DNA of 50,154 nucleotides from an uncultured Roseburia sp. (GTDB lineage Bacteria > Bacillota > Clostridia > Lachnospirales > Lachnospiraceae). The position numbers and the translations under genes were made by a program. Numbering within the stretch: the stretch's first letter is position 1; each line of letters begins with the position of its first letter. Under the pieces are notes generated by a model. It made no database searches. It was not told where the DNA came from and saw only the letters and a program-made list of their open reading frames with translations. Location of the stretch: positions 1 through 50,154 of the forward strand of contig CAMUHN010000017.1 in NCBI GenBank assembly GCA_947088675.1, given 5' to 3'. Positions 9,545-17,891 of this stretch are shown here, piece after piece.

Positions 9545-9728
9545 CTGTTCCTCCCGTTTCTCTTATCCGTGCGCACATTCCAGCCTGGATTGAATATAAT
9601 TGAATCGCTTCCGTCACTTTTCCCCGAAACAGCGTATACGCTTTTTCATATACCGGGCCATGCTGCCATGCAACACAGTTTTGCTCAAACAGCGGTCTCT
9701 GACAGACTGCATCTCCTCCCCGCCGCAT
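9531..9728 (-). pseudogene. Fragment of a Panacea (DUF4065)-type protein
   Basis: A 65-codon frame whose first half reads RPLFEQNCVAWQHGPVYEK followed by AYTLFRG. This matches from memory the core of the Panacea/DUF4065 domain (formerly GepA/SocA-like), where a buried LF...AW.HGPVY..VY motif is diagnostic. The usual domain is 100-150 residues, so this is only the middle; the N-terminal helix region is absent and the frame abuts the response-regulator stop (9734). It overlaps the nuclease start by 14 bases. Panacea domains act as antitoxins in many toxin-antitoxin pairs; no toxin is visible here. Likely a decayed relic. Confidence 0.5.
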
Positions 9729-9733
9729 TTCCT

Positions 9734-10423
9734 TTAAAGTTTAAACCGGTATCCCACACCCCATATTGTCTCGATATACTGCGGTTTATTTGTATTCATT
9801 TCTATTTTTTCCCGGATTTTCTTGATATGCACCGTGACGGTCGCGATATCGCCGATTGATTCCATATCCCAGATTTCCCGAAACAGCTCTTCTTTCGTAA
9901 ATACGCGGTTCGGATTCTCCGCAAGAAACGTCAGAAGATCAAATTCCTTTGTCGTAAACTGTTTTTCCTCTCCGTTAATCCAGACGCGGCGCGCCGTTTT
10001 GTCTATGCGGATGCCGCGGATCTCCACAATATCGTTCTCCTGCTCCCGGCTGCCAATCAGCCTCTCGTAACGCGCAAGATGCGCTTTTACCCTGGCTACC
10101 AGCTCGCTCGGAGAAAACGGTTTTGTGATGTAATCGTCCGCGCCCAGTCCAAGCCCGCGAATCTTGTCGATATCATCCTTTTTCGCAGATACCATCAGAA
10201 TCGGCGTATTTTTCTCGTCGCGTATCCGGCGGCAGATCTCAAATCCGTCGACTCCCGGGAGCATCAGATCGAGAATATACATATCAAACTCTTCGGATAG
10301 CGCGCGCTCCATGCCAACCATACCGTCATGCTCAATTTCCACATCAAAACCGCTCAGTTCCAGATAATCCTTTTCCAGATCCGCAATTTCCACCTCATCC
10401 TCAACAATCAATACTTTGCTCAT
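9734..10423 (-). CDS. OmpR/PhoB-family response regulator
   Basis: A 229-residue DNA-binding regulator. The receiver domain (1-115) has the acidic pair in VEDEVE, the phospho-acceptor Asp in YILDLMLPGVDG, the conserved Ser in LMVSAK and the Lys in YITKPFSP. The winged-helix effector (about 130-229) has TTKEFDLLTFLAENPNRVFT and ends GVGYRFKL. The ATG has a perfect AGGAGG six bases upstream, located inside the end of the kinase gene, which it overlaps by 23 bases. The pair therefore forms one unit, kinase first. Targets are unknown; the closest downstream candidate is the nuclease lipoprotein. Confidence 0.93.
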   Translation of the reverse strand: MSKVLIVEDEVEIADLEKDYLELSGFDVEIEHDGMVGMERALSEEFDMYILDLMLPGVDGFEICRRIRDEKNTPILMVSAKKDDIDKIRGLGLGADDYITKPFSPSELVARVKAHLARYERLIGSREQENDIVEIRGIRIDKTARRVWINGEEKQFTTKEFDLLTFLAENPNRVFTKEELFREIWDMESIGDIATVTVHIKKIREKIEMNTNKPQYIETIWGVGYRFKL

Positions 10424-11903
10424 TTATAACCTCCTGATATTTTCTAAGCACAAAATACATCACCGTACCTGTGGATTCCTTGCTTGTGGCCCAGATTTTA
10501 CCGCCATGATCCTCTATAATCTTTTTTACAATAGAAAGTCCGATTCCGCTGCCTCCGGTCGCCGAATTGCGGGAAGCGTCCGCACGGTAAAAACGCTCAA
10601 AAATATAAGGAATATCGCGCGCGGCAATGCCCCTTCCGTTATCCTCAATCTCGACCTGGATAAAATCCCCGACATCTTTAATCCGAATATTGATCTGCCC
10701 TTTCTGCTTGTCCAGATACTTGACGGAATTGCCGATAATATTATGAACGACCCTGCGCAGCTGTTCCGGATCAGCGATAATGCGGATATCCTCATCCGCA
10801 TAATTAAAATAACCCAGTCCGATATTTTTGGATTCGAGATCCAGACCGATTTCCTCAATACAGTCGTTAAAATAGTCCGCCACATTGATGCGTGCAAAAT
10901 TGTACGGAATACGGTTCATATCAATTTTGGCATAGAGCGTCAGCTCATTGATCAGCGTATCCATTTCATTTGCCTTATTATAGATTGTTCTGATATATTT
11001 CTCCTGGCGTTCCGGCGTGTCCGCAACCCCATCGATCAGCCCCTCCGCATAGCCTTTGAGCGCTGTGATCGGGGTCTTCAAATCGTGGGCAATATTGCTG
11101 ACCAGCATCCTGTTTTCCCGTTCCGCAGAGAGTTTGTCCTCCGCGTTGTCCTTTAAGCGCTGGCGCATCTCCTCAAAACTGCGGCACAGCTCGCCAATTT
11201 CGTCCCTGCTCTCCACTTCAATGGTAAAATCAAGGTTTCCTTCTTTGATATTCTGCGCTGCTGTCTGAAGCTTTTTAATCGGGTTGACAAGGCTGGTATA
11301 GGTCCAGATCGTCAGCATACATGCCGTAAATAACAGTATCACAATAATCGAAATCAGCGCGTCAAACAACAGCTTCTTGATCTCCGGAACCGTATCCTCG
11401 AGTATCGTAATAACAAATGCGCTCCCGGCAGCCCCGTCCTGAAATGAAAAATCAATCTGTTTGATCAGCGCCTGCTGTTCCCCGTCAATATAAATCCCGG
11501 CATTTGCATCCGTACCTGCTTCCCCGTATCCCGGAAGCCTCACCAGCTCCGGCTCCGCCGTTTCTCCTCCGGCGAACACAATGTCTCCGTCTTTTCTTAC
11601 AACAAGATATGAATTTTTCTCGGCAAGCACACCGTTCATTTCTCTCAGATAAGACAAATCCTCCATCCGCCACGGCTGATTCTTTGCTACATCACGCAGT
11701 TTAATTACAAGCTCCTCCGTAAAACGGCTGAACAGCTGCATGGAATTGGAAAAATAACTGTAATCCGCCTCCTCAATTCCATATGTCTGCTGAATCGCCC
11801 GCAGCTGGATCGCCTGAAAACCAAACAGAACAAGAACAGCCAGCGCAATCGGTACAAATATAATGATACAAAACGAGATGATAATCTTCGTTTTAAATTT
11901 CAT
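10401..11903 (-). CDS. Membrane sensor histidine kinase
   Basis: A 500-residue kinase partner of the overlapping response regulator. I chose the ATG at 11901-11903, which has a GGGGGA site and gives a normal N-terminus (MKFKTKIIIS). Membrane helices lie at about 7-29 and 182-203 and enclose a 150-residue extracellular sensor. A HAMP linker follows (205-255), then the HisKA H-box SNIAHDLKTPITALKGY with the phosphorylated His at 273, and the HATPase region with N (HNIIGNSVKYL), G1 (DNGRGI) and G2 (GSGIGLSIVKKII) boxes. All catalytic boxes are intact. The signal sensed cannot be read from sequence. Confidence 0.93.
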   Translation of the reverse strand: MKFKTKIIISFCIIIFVPIALAVLVLFGFQAIQLRAIQQTYGIEEADYSYFSNSMQLFSRFTEELVIKLRDVAKNQPWRMEDLSYLREMNGVLAEKNSYLVVRKDGDIVFAGGETAEPELVRLPGYGEAGTDANAGIYIDGEQQALIKQIDFSFQDGAAGSAFVITILEDTVPEIKKLLFDALISIIVILLFTACMLTIWTYTSLVNPIKKLQTAAQNIKEGNLDFTIEVESRDEIGELCRSFEEMRQRLKDNAEDKLSAERENRMLVSNIAHDLKTPITALKGYAEGLIDGVADTPERQEKYIRTIYNKANEMDTLINELTLYAKIDMNRIPYNFARINVADYFNDCIEEIGLDLESKNIGLGYFNYADEDIRIIADPEQLRRVVHNIIGNSVKYLDKQKGQINIRIKDVGDFIQVEIEDNGRGIAARDIPYIFERFYRADASRNSATGGSGIGLSIVKKIIEDHGGKIWATSKESTGTVMYFVLRKYQEVINEQSIDC

Positions 11904-11931
11904 CCAAATCCCCCATTCCTGCCTGTACATG

Positions 11932-11968
11932 AAAAGGAGCTGTCGCATCCTTCTTCATGCGCAGCTCC
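11932..11968 (-). terminator. Intrinsic terminator of metK
   Basis: On the minus strand GGAGCTG-CGCAT pairs with ATGCG-ACAGCTCC around an 8-base loop, followed by TTTT. It starts 60 bases past the metK stop and so separates metK from the kinase operon. A perfect extended -10 (TGTTATAAT, 11970-11978) sits directly upstream of this hairpin and could be a kinase-operon promoter, but its start point would fall in the hairpin arm and no good -35 is present. Confidence 0.8.
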
Positions 11969-12027
11969 CATTATAACATATCCTGCTTCCGGTTTCCTAT
12001 GGAATTTATCTAAAATATCTAAACTTT

Positions 12028-13215
12028 CTATAAATACTTCTTCAATGCCTCGACTTTATCCTCGGCCTCCCACGGAAGATTTAAGTCGGTACGCCCGAAA
12101 TGACCGTATGCTGCCGTCTGCTGATAAATCGGTCTGCGCAGATCAAGCATTTTGATAATACCAGCCGGACGCAGATCAAAATTCTCACGAATAATCGCAA
12201 CAAGCTTTTCATCGGAAACTTTACCTGTACCGAACGTATCCGCCATTACGGATGTCGGCTGCGCAACGCCAATCGCATAGGAAAGCTGAATCTCACATTT
12301 ATCCGCAAGCCCTGCCGCAACAATATTTTTCGCAACATAACGGGCTGCATATGCTGCGGAACGGTCTACTTTCGTGCAGTCCTTTCCGGAGAAAGCGCCG
12401 CCGCCGTGGCGTGCGTAACCGCCATAAGTATCCACGATAATCTTACGTCCTGTAAGGCCCGCATCTCCATGTGGTCCGCCGATCACAAAACGTCCGGTCG
12501 GGTTGATAAAAAACTTTGTATCGTCGCGCACCAGCTCTTTTGGCAGAATCGGGTCAAACACGTATTTTTTGATATCGGCATGAATCTGCTCCTGACCGAC
12601 TTCCGGATCATGCTGTGTCGAGAGCACAACTGCCTCTAAACGGATCGGTCTATTATTCTCGTCATATTCAACCGAAACCTGCGTTTTCCCGTCCGGTCTT
12701 AAATATTTTAATGTACCGTCTTTGCGCACCTTTGTCAGCTGCAGCGCGAGCTTATGTGCCAGAGAAATCGGATACGGCATAAGCTCCGGCGTTTCGTTTG
12801 TCGCATAACCGAACATCATGCCCTGATCGCCTGCCCCGATCGCCTCGATCTGCTCATCGGTCATTTTTGATTCTCTTGCCTCAAGCGCCTTGTCAACTCC
12901 CATCGCAATATCGGGAGACTGCTTATCGAGAGCCACCATAACGGCGCATGTATTGCCGTCAAACCCGGTCTTTGCGTCGTCATACCCGATTCCGTTTACC
13001 GTGCTGCGCACAATTGCAGGAATATCAAGCTGCGCTTTTGTCGTAATCTCACCCGTCACAAGCACAAAACCGGTACAGCATGCTGTCTCGCACGCAACCC
13101 TGCTCATCGGATCTTCTTTCATACAGGCATCCAGAATTGCATCCGAAACCGCGTCGCACAATTTATCCGGATGTCCCTCCGTTACTGATTCAGATGTAAA
13201 TAATCTTTTTTCCAT
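12028..13215 (-). CDS. metK: S-adenosylmethionine synthetase
   Basis: A 395-residue cytosolic enzyme making SAM from methionine and ATP. Conserved signatures include [16 protein letters not shown] at the N-terminus, [13 protein letters not shown] (the first MetK signature) and [19 protein letters not shown] (the second). The start is ATG 13213-13215 with a GGAGG site; the frame is open for another 48 codons upstream but that stretch is the untranslated leader of the riboswitch. Expression should fall when SAM is plentiful, through the S-box leader and terminator just upstream. It has its own terminator at 11932-11968, so it is a single-gene unit. Confidence 0.96.
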   Translation of the reverse strand: MEKRLFTSESVTEGHPDKLCDAVSDAILDACMKEDPMSRVACETACCTGFVLVTGEITTKAQLDIPAIVRSTVNGIGYDDAKTGFDGNTCAVMVALDKQSPDIAMGVDKALEARESKMTDEQIEAIGAGDQGMMFGYATNETPELMPYPISLAHKLALQLTKVRKDGTLKYLRPDGKTQVSVEYDENNRPIRLEAVVLSTQHDPEVGQEQIHADIKKYVFDPILPKELVRDDTKFFINPTGRFVIGGPHGDAGLTGRKIIVDTYGGYARHGGGAFSGKDCTKVDRSAAYAARYVAKNIVAAGLADKCEIQLSYAIGVAQPTSVMADTFGTGKVSDEKLVAIIRENFDLRPAGIIKMLDLRRPIYQQTAAYGHFGRTDLNLPWEAEDKVEALKKYL

Positions 13216-13335
13216 GTTTCTTTTCCTCCGTTCAATCCTCTGCCCGCTGCGCCGTCTATAGCGGCTTATCTCCTCTGCATGGGCCTGTGCAATCAGACAG
13301 GGAAGATTTTTCTCCTCTGCCCGCCGCGCGGCCTG

Positions 13336-13367
13336 TGCATAAAAAAACCGCCTGCACAAACAAGCGG
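13336..13367 (-). terminator. Riboswitch-controlled terminator of metK leader
   Basis: On the minus strand CCGCTTG-TTTGTG-CAGGCGG forms a strong hairpin followed by seven T residues. It lies between the SAM aptamer (13411-13540) and the metK start, where the expression platform of an S-box leader belongs. Transcription would stop here when SAM is bound. Confidence 0.88.
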
Positions 13368-13410
13368 AAATGATACACAGCGTCTTATGATACGTTATCT
13401 TACCAAATCC

Positions 13411-13540
13411 TCTTATTGTTCGAACTTATCCGGTCCGCAAAAACGCCAGACCACAAATTTGCCCGCTCAGGTTGGCACCTACCACACTGGGGTTGCCGTG
13501 ACTTCACAGATCCTATGTATCTCCATCACTCTGAATAAGA
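13411..13540 (-). ncRNA. SAM-I (S-box) riboswitch aptamer
   Basis: Read on the minus strand the leader has the S-box landmarks in order: P1 5' strand TCTTATT (13534-13540), an AGAG..TGGAG segment, TGAAGTCACGGCAACC, AGGTGCCAACCTGAGCGG, and the closing P1 strand AATAAGAGG (from 13417 down). The two P1 strands TCTTATT and AATAAGA are exact complements. It precedes metK, a classical target, and is followed by a terminator. Binding of SAM is known for the family; here it is inferred. Confidence 0.93.
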
Positions 13541-13604
13541 AAATTCTGTACAATATGAAATTTTGTTCAATTGCCATGGCATGACATCCATATGAACTGA
13601 TTTC

Positions 13605-13633
13605 ACATTACACCTTAATTCGGAAAATGTCAA
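13605..13633 (-). promoter_or_regulatory. Sigma-A-type promoter for metK leader
   Basis: TTGACA (13628-13633 on the minus strand) is followed after 17 bases by TAATGT (13605-13610). The -35 is perfect, the -10 only fair. The start point would lie about 55-60 bases before the riboswitch. Confidence 0.55.
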
Positions 13634-13641
13634 CCTTTTTA

Positions 13642-13670
13642 TTGACTTTTTTAAGAAATGCTTCTATACT
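13642..13670 (+). promoter_or_regulatory. Sigma-A-type promoter for HD-GYP gene
   Basis: TTGACT (13642-13647), 17-base spacer, TATACT (13665-13670). It is 44 bases upstream of the HD-GYP start and back to back with the metK promoter; the two -35 boxes are only 8 bases apart. Confidence 0.75.
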
Positions 13671-13714
13671 GTTCGTATATTGAGATCTTTGCATCAAGGA
13701 AAAGAGGTTATGAT

Positions 13715-14707
13715 ATGAGTGAAACCAATACAAACGAATCTACAGCAAAAACTGCTGCAAAACCGGACAACATGCAAACCGGAGCGCAAAAACAGACGAT
13801 AAGCCAGCCTGGCGCTTCTCCCGTAACTGTCTCATATTCTCAGAAGCTCAAAACTTCAAAAGAATTTCATGAATTTCAGATCAATCATACGATTGTCATC
13901 AGCTCCATCAAAACAAATATGGAGAACTATGTAAACGGCGGCATACCGATGAATCTGAACCTGATGCTGCAGCAGACAATCGATCTCTCCCACTCCTGCA
14001 AGACATCTCTCGAATTATTTGATATGGTACATAATCTGCGCGCTTCCGATGATTCCATCTATGCACATTCCTTAAATGTCGCCTTAATCAGCCGCCGTCT
14101 GGGCCGCTGGCTTAAAATGGAGCAGGACGAGCTGGCGCTTGTCACTTTATGCGGACTGTTGCATGATATCGGCAAACTTCGGATTCCGGCAGAAATTTTA
14201 AATAAACCCGACAAGTATACGGACGAGGAATTTGCCCTGGTGCAGTCGCACCCGAAGCTAAGTTATGAACTGTTAAAACCGCTGCCTGTTGACGAACGCA
14301 TCAAACGGGGCGCGCTTTCTCACCATGAACGCTGTGACGGTTCCGGTTATCCGCAGCACCTGACACAAAACGACACGGATGATTTTGCGCTGCTGATCGC
14401 GATTGCGGATGTATACGATGCAATGACAGCTGCGCGCTCCTATCGGGCGCCGCTCTGCCCGTTTCAGGCAATCGCCAATTTTGAGCGGGATGGCCTTTCC
14501 AAATACAAGCCGCAGTATATTTTGACATTTTTACAGCATATGGCTAATATGTATCAAAACAACCGTATTATGTTAAGCGACGGACGCAGTGCAAATATCG
14601 TCATGTTAAACCAGAATTCGCTCTCAAAACCGATTGTGCAGTTTGACGACGGAAGCTGTCTGGATTTGTCGACACAGTCAGACTTACAGATTCAGTCCAT
14701 CCTGTAA
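13715..14707 (+). CDS. HD-GYP domain protein, probable c-di-GMP phosphodiesterase
   Basis: A 330-residue cytoplasmic protein. Residues 1-55 are polar and low in structure; the HD-GYP domain follows at about 120-290, with HSLNVA, the HD pair in GLLHDIGKLRIP, and the GYP stretch HHERCDGSGYP, all metal-binding and family-defining residues being present. Such domains hydrolyse cyclic di-GMP, or in some cases other cyclic dinucleotides. There is no receiver, PAS or membrane segment, so the input is not evident. The start is ATG 13715-13717 with an AGAGG site; the upstream ATG at 13658 overlaps the promoter. A terminator follows at 14797. Confidence 0.87.
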   Translation: MSETNTNESTAKTAAKPDNMQTGAQKQTISQPGASPVTVSYSQKLKTSKEFHEFQINHTIVISSIKTNMENYVNGGIPMNLNLMLQQTIDLSHSCKTSLELFDMVHNLRASDDSIYAHSLNVALISRRLGRWLKMEQDELALVTLCGLLHDIGKLRIPAEILNKPDKYTDEEFALVQSHPKLSYELLKPLPVDERIKRGALSHHERCDGSGYPQHLTQNDTDDFALLIAIADVYDAMTAARSYRAPLCPFQAIANFERDGLSKYKPQYILTFLQHMANMYQNNRIMLSDGRSANIVMLNQNSLSKPIVQFDDGSCLDLSTQSDLQIQSIL

Positions 14708-14796
14708 ATCCTGCCGGAACATCTGCATCATTTGCCATACGTCGGGATTGACTTTCCCGGTCATTCCACTCTGCAAAAAAGAACAGTTATAAACCT

Positions 14797-14826
14797 GAAA
14801 AGTCCCGGCTTTTGCCGGGACTTTAT
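14797..14826. terminator. Bidirectional terminator between HD-GYP gene and murA
   Basis: AGTCCCGGC and GCCGGGACT pair perfectly around a TTTT loop, with an A-run on the left and TTTATT on the right. It serves the convergent HD-GYP gene (plus) and murA (minus, stop 11 bases away). Confidence 0.9.
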
Positions 14827-14836
14827 TACAGCCTTT

Positions 14837-16129
14837 TTATGATACTTTCAGACGGAACTTTCGAATTTCCTTTTCCGTACCGACTTTTTCAATGATCGCG
14901 CCCAGAGACGCCAGTTTTTTCTCCAGATCTTCATAACCGCGCTCTATATAGTAAATATCATCCACAATGGTGATTCCGTCGGCAGCAAGACCGGCAATTA
15001 CAAGAGCAGCTCCTGCCCGCAGATCCGGCGCATTTACTCTCGCCCCGGTAAAACCGTCCACACCGCAGATAATTGCAATGTTGCTCTCAACTTTAATATC
15101 CGCTCCCATACGCGTCAGTTCATCCACATATTTAAAACGGTTTTCAAAAACATTCTCTGTGACCGTACTGGTTCCCATGGCCGCCGCAAGTACGACTGTC
15201 ATCTGCGGCTGCATATCAGTCGGAAAGCCCGGATACGGCAATGTCGTCACCTGTGTATGGTGCAGTCTCCTTGCTGACACAACTCGCACGGCATCGTCAA
15301 ATTCTTCCACTTCACAGCCTATTTCGAGCAATTTCGCACTGATCGCCTCCAAATGCTTCGGTATTACATTTTTTATCATGATGTCGCCTTTTGTCGCAGC
15401 AGCGGCAAGCATAAACGTACCTGCCTCTATCTGATCCGGTATCACGGAGTATTCTGTCCTGTGAAGCTTCTCTACTCCCACAATTCGAATCACATCCGTA
15501 CCCGCTCCGCGAATATTTGCGCCCATACTGTTTAAAAAGTTTGCAACGTCAACGACATGCGGTTCTTTTGCCGCATTTTCAATGATCGTCTTGCCCTCGG
15601 CCATTGTCGCAGCCATCATAATATTAATTGTCGCACCGACAGAAATCTTGTCTAAATAAATATGCGTGCCCTTTAATTTCTCTGCCGTGGCAATCACAAG
15701 CCCATGACGTATATCCACGGTAGCGCCAAGCGCCTGAAATCCCTTTATATGCAGATTAATAGGCCTGCTGCCGATATTACAGCCGCCCGGAAGCGCAACT
15801 TCCGCCTTTTTATATTTCCCAAGCAGCGCTCCGATCAGATAATAGGAAGCACGTATCTTGCGGATAAACTCACTGTCCACGTTAAATTCACGTATAAAAG
15901 AACCGTTGATACGTACCGTATGTGCATCAACGCGCTCCACTAACGCTCCGATTTCCTGTATTGCATTCAGCAGTACATTGATATCCCTGACATTCGGGAG
16001 ATTTTCTATTGTAACAGTCTCGTCTGTCATAACTGCGGCGGAAAGTATCGCCAGTGCAGCATTCTTTGCGCCTCCGATTTCTACTTCCCCAACTAACGGG
16101 TTTCCACCCTTAATCACATACTGTTCCAT
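14837..16129 (-). CDS. murA: UDP-N-acetylglucosamine 1-carboxyvinyltransferase
   Basis: A 430-residue cytoplasmic enzyme that adds enolpyruvate from PEP to UDP-GlcNAc, the first committed step of peptidoglycan synthesis. The N-terminus MEQYVIKGGNPLVGEVEIGG (conserved Lys and Asn after GGAK) and the catalytic loop LPGGCNIGSRP, with the Cys that fosfomycin alkylates, are intact. A start at ATG 16127-16129 matches the family; the ribosome binding site (GAAAGG, 13 bases upstream) is distant, and an in-frame ATG at 16141 is too near it. The longer reading to 16252 is leader sequence. murC for a later step lies at 46.7 kb. Confidence 0.94.
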   Translation of the reverse strand: MEQYVIKGGNPLVGEVEIGGAKNAALAILSAAVMTDETVTIENLPNVRDINVLLNAIQEIGALVERVDAHTVRINGSFIREFNVDSEFIRKIRASYYLIGALLGKYKKAEVALPGGCNIGSRPINLHIKGFQALGATVDIRHGLVIATAEKLKGTHIYLDKISVGATINIMMAATMAEGKTIIENAAKEPHVVDVANFLNSMGANIRGAGTDVIRIVGVEKLHRTEYSVIPDQIEAGTFMLAAAATKGDIMIKNVIPKHLEAISAKLLEIGCEVEEFDDAVRVVSARRLHHTQVTTLPYPGFPTDMQPQMTVVLAAAMGTSTVTENVFENRFKYVDELTRMGADIKVESNIAIICGVDGFTGARVNAPDLRAGAALVIAGLAADGITIVDDIYYIERGYEDLEKKLASLGAIIEKVGTEKEIRKFRLKVS

Positions 16130-16275
16130 ATTAACAACCATGCCTTTCAACGTAATACTGCTACTTCCCCATACAAATACGTAATTATAGAAGATAAACT
16201 GCCGCCTTGTCAAGCAGTCACACATTACAAAAATATTGCTTTTTTCCTGCAATATGTATCCATTTTCACCAGAAC

Positions 16276-17811
16276 TTAATAGCTGATATACTTCATCGGA
16301 TCAGCCGGAGAACCGTTCACATACAATTCAAAATGTACATGAGGTCCTGTAGAACGCCCGGTATTGCCGCTTAACGCAATTTTTTCCCCCTGCTCTACAT
16401 GCTGGCCGACACGCACAAGAATTTTACTGTTATGCGCATAGCGTGTCATTCTGCCGTCCGGATGGCTGATCACAACCTGATTGCCGTATCCGCCGCTGTT
16501 ATATCCTGCAGCGACAACCGTCCCGGCGCTTGACGCAAACACAGTCGTTCCGGTCGGACAGGCGAAATCAACGCCTTTGTGCATCCTTCCCCAGCGCCTT
16601 CCATATCCCGAGCTGAATCTTCCGCCGTAGAGCGGTTTGATATAAGTCGGGGGTTTGATCGTGCCGCGCTCGACGACCCTTGCTACGGACGCCGTCATAA
16701 TATTCTGATCTACCATATTACGGCTGATTTCAAGTCCGTTCTCATAAACGACTATATCGCTGCGCTCCCGATGCCCCGTCATTCCTTCTTCTAAAACTAC
16801 TTCCTTTGTGGTATACCAGGAATCATTTTCTATAATAACCGGCTCTTCGTTATAATCCTCTTCATAGACCTCTCCCACCTGAAGCCTCAGTTTCAGATCT
16901 GGCTCCGGAACCGCTATCACCAGCTCCTGTCCGTCCCTTATTACATCAGCATCGTCAAGGCCGTTTAACGCCATAATCGAAGATACGCTGGTATCATGAT
17001 CCATTGCTATTACGGAAAGGCAATCGCCACTCTCCACTACATATATTTTATTCGACTCTTTCTGTTTTGTTACTTCCGATACAGCCTCCTGCAGATCGGA
17101 AATTTCCTCTCTGGCCACGTAGTTCTCAAAAACCTCAACTTTTTCCACAAAATCTATATCCAGAATACCTGCATGATATCCGGCCCCTGCCCAGACAGCA
17201 GCTTTTGCCAGTTCGGCCGAAACGCCGGAGAGCGCGCCGGTCTCCTCCGCCTGCTCGGTTTCCTTTGTCCCGCTTTCCTCTTTTCTGACAAGAGCAGCAT
17301 CTAACACGCCGTTGATATGGATATCATCTTTCTCATAGACAATCTCGTACTCTCCGTTTGTATCGGCAGGCGCTTTTACCTGCGACAAAAACGCCCCGAC
17401 TTCCTCCATAGAAGAAAAATTTGCACGGAAATCTTCAATTGCAACCGTATAGACACGCTCCTTTGTATTGACGCAGGTACCGCCAATCGCCGCCTTGACT
17501 GCTTCTTTCAACTCTTCCTCCTGCATCAGCGGCTCAAACCACTTCTTTTCTGTCACACTCTCCCAGTCGAAATCAAGGCACAGGCGATCTTCGCTATCCA
17601 TGGCAAGCTCCCGCCTTGCCTGTAAAATCAGAGATTCCATCGACACACGAAGCGATACGCATCCGATCTGTGTACCGTTGATGATCACTTTCTGGTATTT
17701 CTGACCGATACTGACTTTTCCCGCAAGCGCACCGACAGTCAATAGCAGGAGGAGAACCGGCAGGACGGATACCTGAACGGCTTTCTTTAAATTTATGCTT
17801 TTCTTTGGCAT
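16276..17811 (-). CDS. LysM-G5-M23 peptidoglycan endopeptidase
   Basis: A 511-residue membrane-anchored envelope protein. An N-terminal membrane segment lies at about 12-31. A variable 200-residue region follows; then come a LysM repeat (YVVESGDCLSVIAMDHDTS, near 235-285), a G5 domain (WYTTKEVVLEEGMTGHRE to about 375), and a C-terminal M23 metallopeptidase domain. Both zinc-ligand motifs are present: HKGVDFACP and HVHFELYVNG. The protein is expected to bind and cleave cell-wall peptides outside the cell. The start is ATG 17809-17811 behind GAAGGA. It lies 80 bases after the foldase gene, with a hairpin between. Confidence 0.9.
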   Translation of the reverse strand: MPKKSINLKKAVQVSVLPVLLLLLTVGALAGKVSIGQKYQKVIINGTQIGCVSLRVSMESLILQARRELAMDSEDRLCLDFDWESVTEKKWFEPLMQEEELKEAVKAAIGGTCVNTKERVYTVAIEDFRANFSSMEEVGAFLSQVKAPADTNGEYEIVYEKDDIHINGVLDAALVRKEESGTKETEQAEETGALSGVSAELAKAAVWAGAGYHAGILDIDFVEKVEVFENYVAREEISDLQEAVSEVTKQKESNKIYVVESGDCLSVIAMDHDTSVSSIMALNGLDDADVIRDGQELVIAVPEPDLKLRLQVGEVYEEDYNEEPVIIENDSWYTTKEVVLEEGMTGHRERSDIVVYENGLEISRNMVDQNIMTASVARVVERGTIKPPTYIKPLYGGRFSSGYGRRWGRMHKGVDFACPTGTTVFASSAGTVVAAGYNSGGYGNQVVISHPDGRMTRYAHNSKILVRVGQHVEQGEKIALSGNTGRSTGPHVHFELYVNGSPADPMKYISY

Positions 17812-17837
17812 TTTATTTGTCCTTCCGCAGGAAAACA

Positions 17838-17875
17838 ACAGGGGGTGCACAAACCGCATTGTGCCACACCCCTGT
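17838..17875 (-). terminator. Hairpin between foldase and M23 genes
   Basis: On the minus strand ACAGGGGTGTGGCAC pairs with GTGCACCCCCTGT with small bulges, followed by TGTTTTCC. The stem is strong but the T-run is short, so it may only reduce read-through into the M23 gene. Confidence 0.6.
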
Positions 17876-17891
17876 CTTACTTTCCCAATTC

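Noticed and set aside
11970-11978. Extended -10 as promoter of the kinase operon
   Set aside because: It has no -35 and its start would lie inside the metK terminator stem; it is mentioned with the terminator but not listed as a promoter.
12028-13359. Longer metK frame with 48 extra N-terminal codons
   Set aside because: The extra codons lie in the untranslated leader next to the riboswitch terminator, and the strong ribosome site and family N-terminus point to 13215.
14837-16252. Longer murA reading with a basic N-terminal extension
   Set aside because: No ribosome site for the earlier ATG; the family begins at MEQYVIKGG.
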